NCBI RefSeq assembly: GCF_018408855.1
Contig: NZ_AP024322.1
Span: forward strand, 1,984,001-2,048,000
Direction: 5' to 3'
Origin: Caballeronia sp. NK8
GTDB taxonomy: Bacteria > Pseudomonadota > Gammaproteobacteria > Burkholderiales > Burkholderiaceae
DNA length: 64,000 bases
The position numbers and the translations under genes were made by a program. Below are positions 63,743-64,000 of this stretch, one piece after another (the stretch's first letter is position 1; every line of letters starts with the position of its first letter). Under the pieces are notes generated by a model. It ran no database searches and was not told the origin of the DNA. It saw only the letters and a list, made by a program, of their open reading frames with translations.

Positions 63743-64000
63743 TCAAACTGAGCTCATGTGACGCGCCCGATCGTGACGAGCGGCGCGCCCGGTGCGTATT
63801 TTGCTGCCTCGTGCGAGGCTTTTAGCGGATAATACGCGTCTTGTCGGCCGGACCGGTCCTCGGGCGCTTGCGCGCGCCGAAACCCGGCATCCGGCCTGTT
63901 CTGTTTCTGATGGGCGGTGGCGCGATCGATGCGCCACGAATCGCAGCGTGTTCGAACCGCCTCGCGAGCGTGCCCGGTGTCCTGATGCCGCCCACATTTT

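Noticed and set aside
63743..63997. 84-codon minus-strand frame at the window's right end
   Set aside because: Arginine-rich with no motif, and occupies the rlmE upstream region; a YhbY-type gene, often near rlmE, was looked for and not seen.

Overview
The window is GC-rich, densely coded bacterial chromosome. Gene content and order point to Burkholderiaceae, most likely Caballeronia or Paraburkholderia. The pst-pho block next to ppk, ppx and an OlsB-type acyltransferase, the rlmE-ftsH-folP-glmM order, and a palindromic repeat whose chance translations contain 'TFFAAAKKV' are all familiar from that group. This taxonomic call rests on recall, not on a search.

Left part (1-13.8 kb). A DUF6402-like gene and a small membrane-protein partner come first, followed by a remnant of an antitoxin-type regulator. 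A myo-inositol catabolic locus follows. Two Gfo/Idh dehydrogenases and an RpiR-type regulator run leftward. A sugar ABC transporter (binding protein, permease, single-domain ATPase) and iolC, iolD, iolE and iolB run rightward. A GGAA-N6-TTCC palindrome lies in the divergent promoter region and probably binds the RpiR regulator. iolA is not in the window.

Middle part (13.8-37.2 kb). A ~615-bp palindromic repeat (copy A) is followed by a leftward livHMGF-type ABC transporter without a binding protein, a thioesterase, a 3' stub of an iron-type alcohol dehydrogenase, ltaE, a glycine-zipper protein and alaS. A CoA-transferase, glnS and an amino-acid-type binding protein run rightward. Repeat copy B is interrupted by an IS481-family element. 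Next come a NUDIX hydrolase, a small secreted protein, a di-heme peroxidase diverging from an acid phosphatase/phospholipase C-family enzyme, and a GntR regulator diverging from an amidohydrolase-MFS pair with a double operator between them. A degenerate receiver-domain protein converges on the MFS gene and overlaps it.

A small lower-GC segment (about 37.4-39.6 kb) with three unrecognised genes abuts tRNA-Arg(TCT) and is flanked by two copies of part of that tRNA's terminator. It looks like a small or decayed island. No integrase is visible.

Right part (39.8-64 kb). This is mostly core genome: uppP, a 28-residue membrane miniprotein, an aldose-1-epimerase family gene, an NlpD-like lipoprotein, tRNA-Pro(TGG), sixA, olsB-like, ppx and ppk (divergent), repeat copy C interrupted by an IS256-family element, and the leftward operon pstS-pstC-pstA-pstB-phoU-phoB-phoR. 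Behind it are glmM, folP, ftsH and rlmE. Pho-box-like 11-bp repeats with correctly placed -10 elements precede both pstS and the olsB-like gene. Phosphate starvation probably drives both phosphate uptake and ornithine-lipid membrane remodelling here. The last 258 bases (63743-64000) show no supportable gene.
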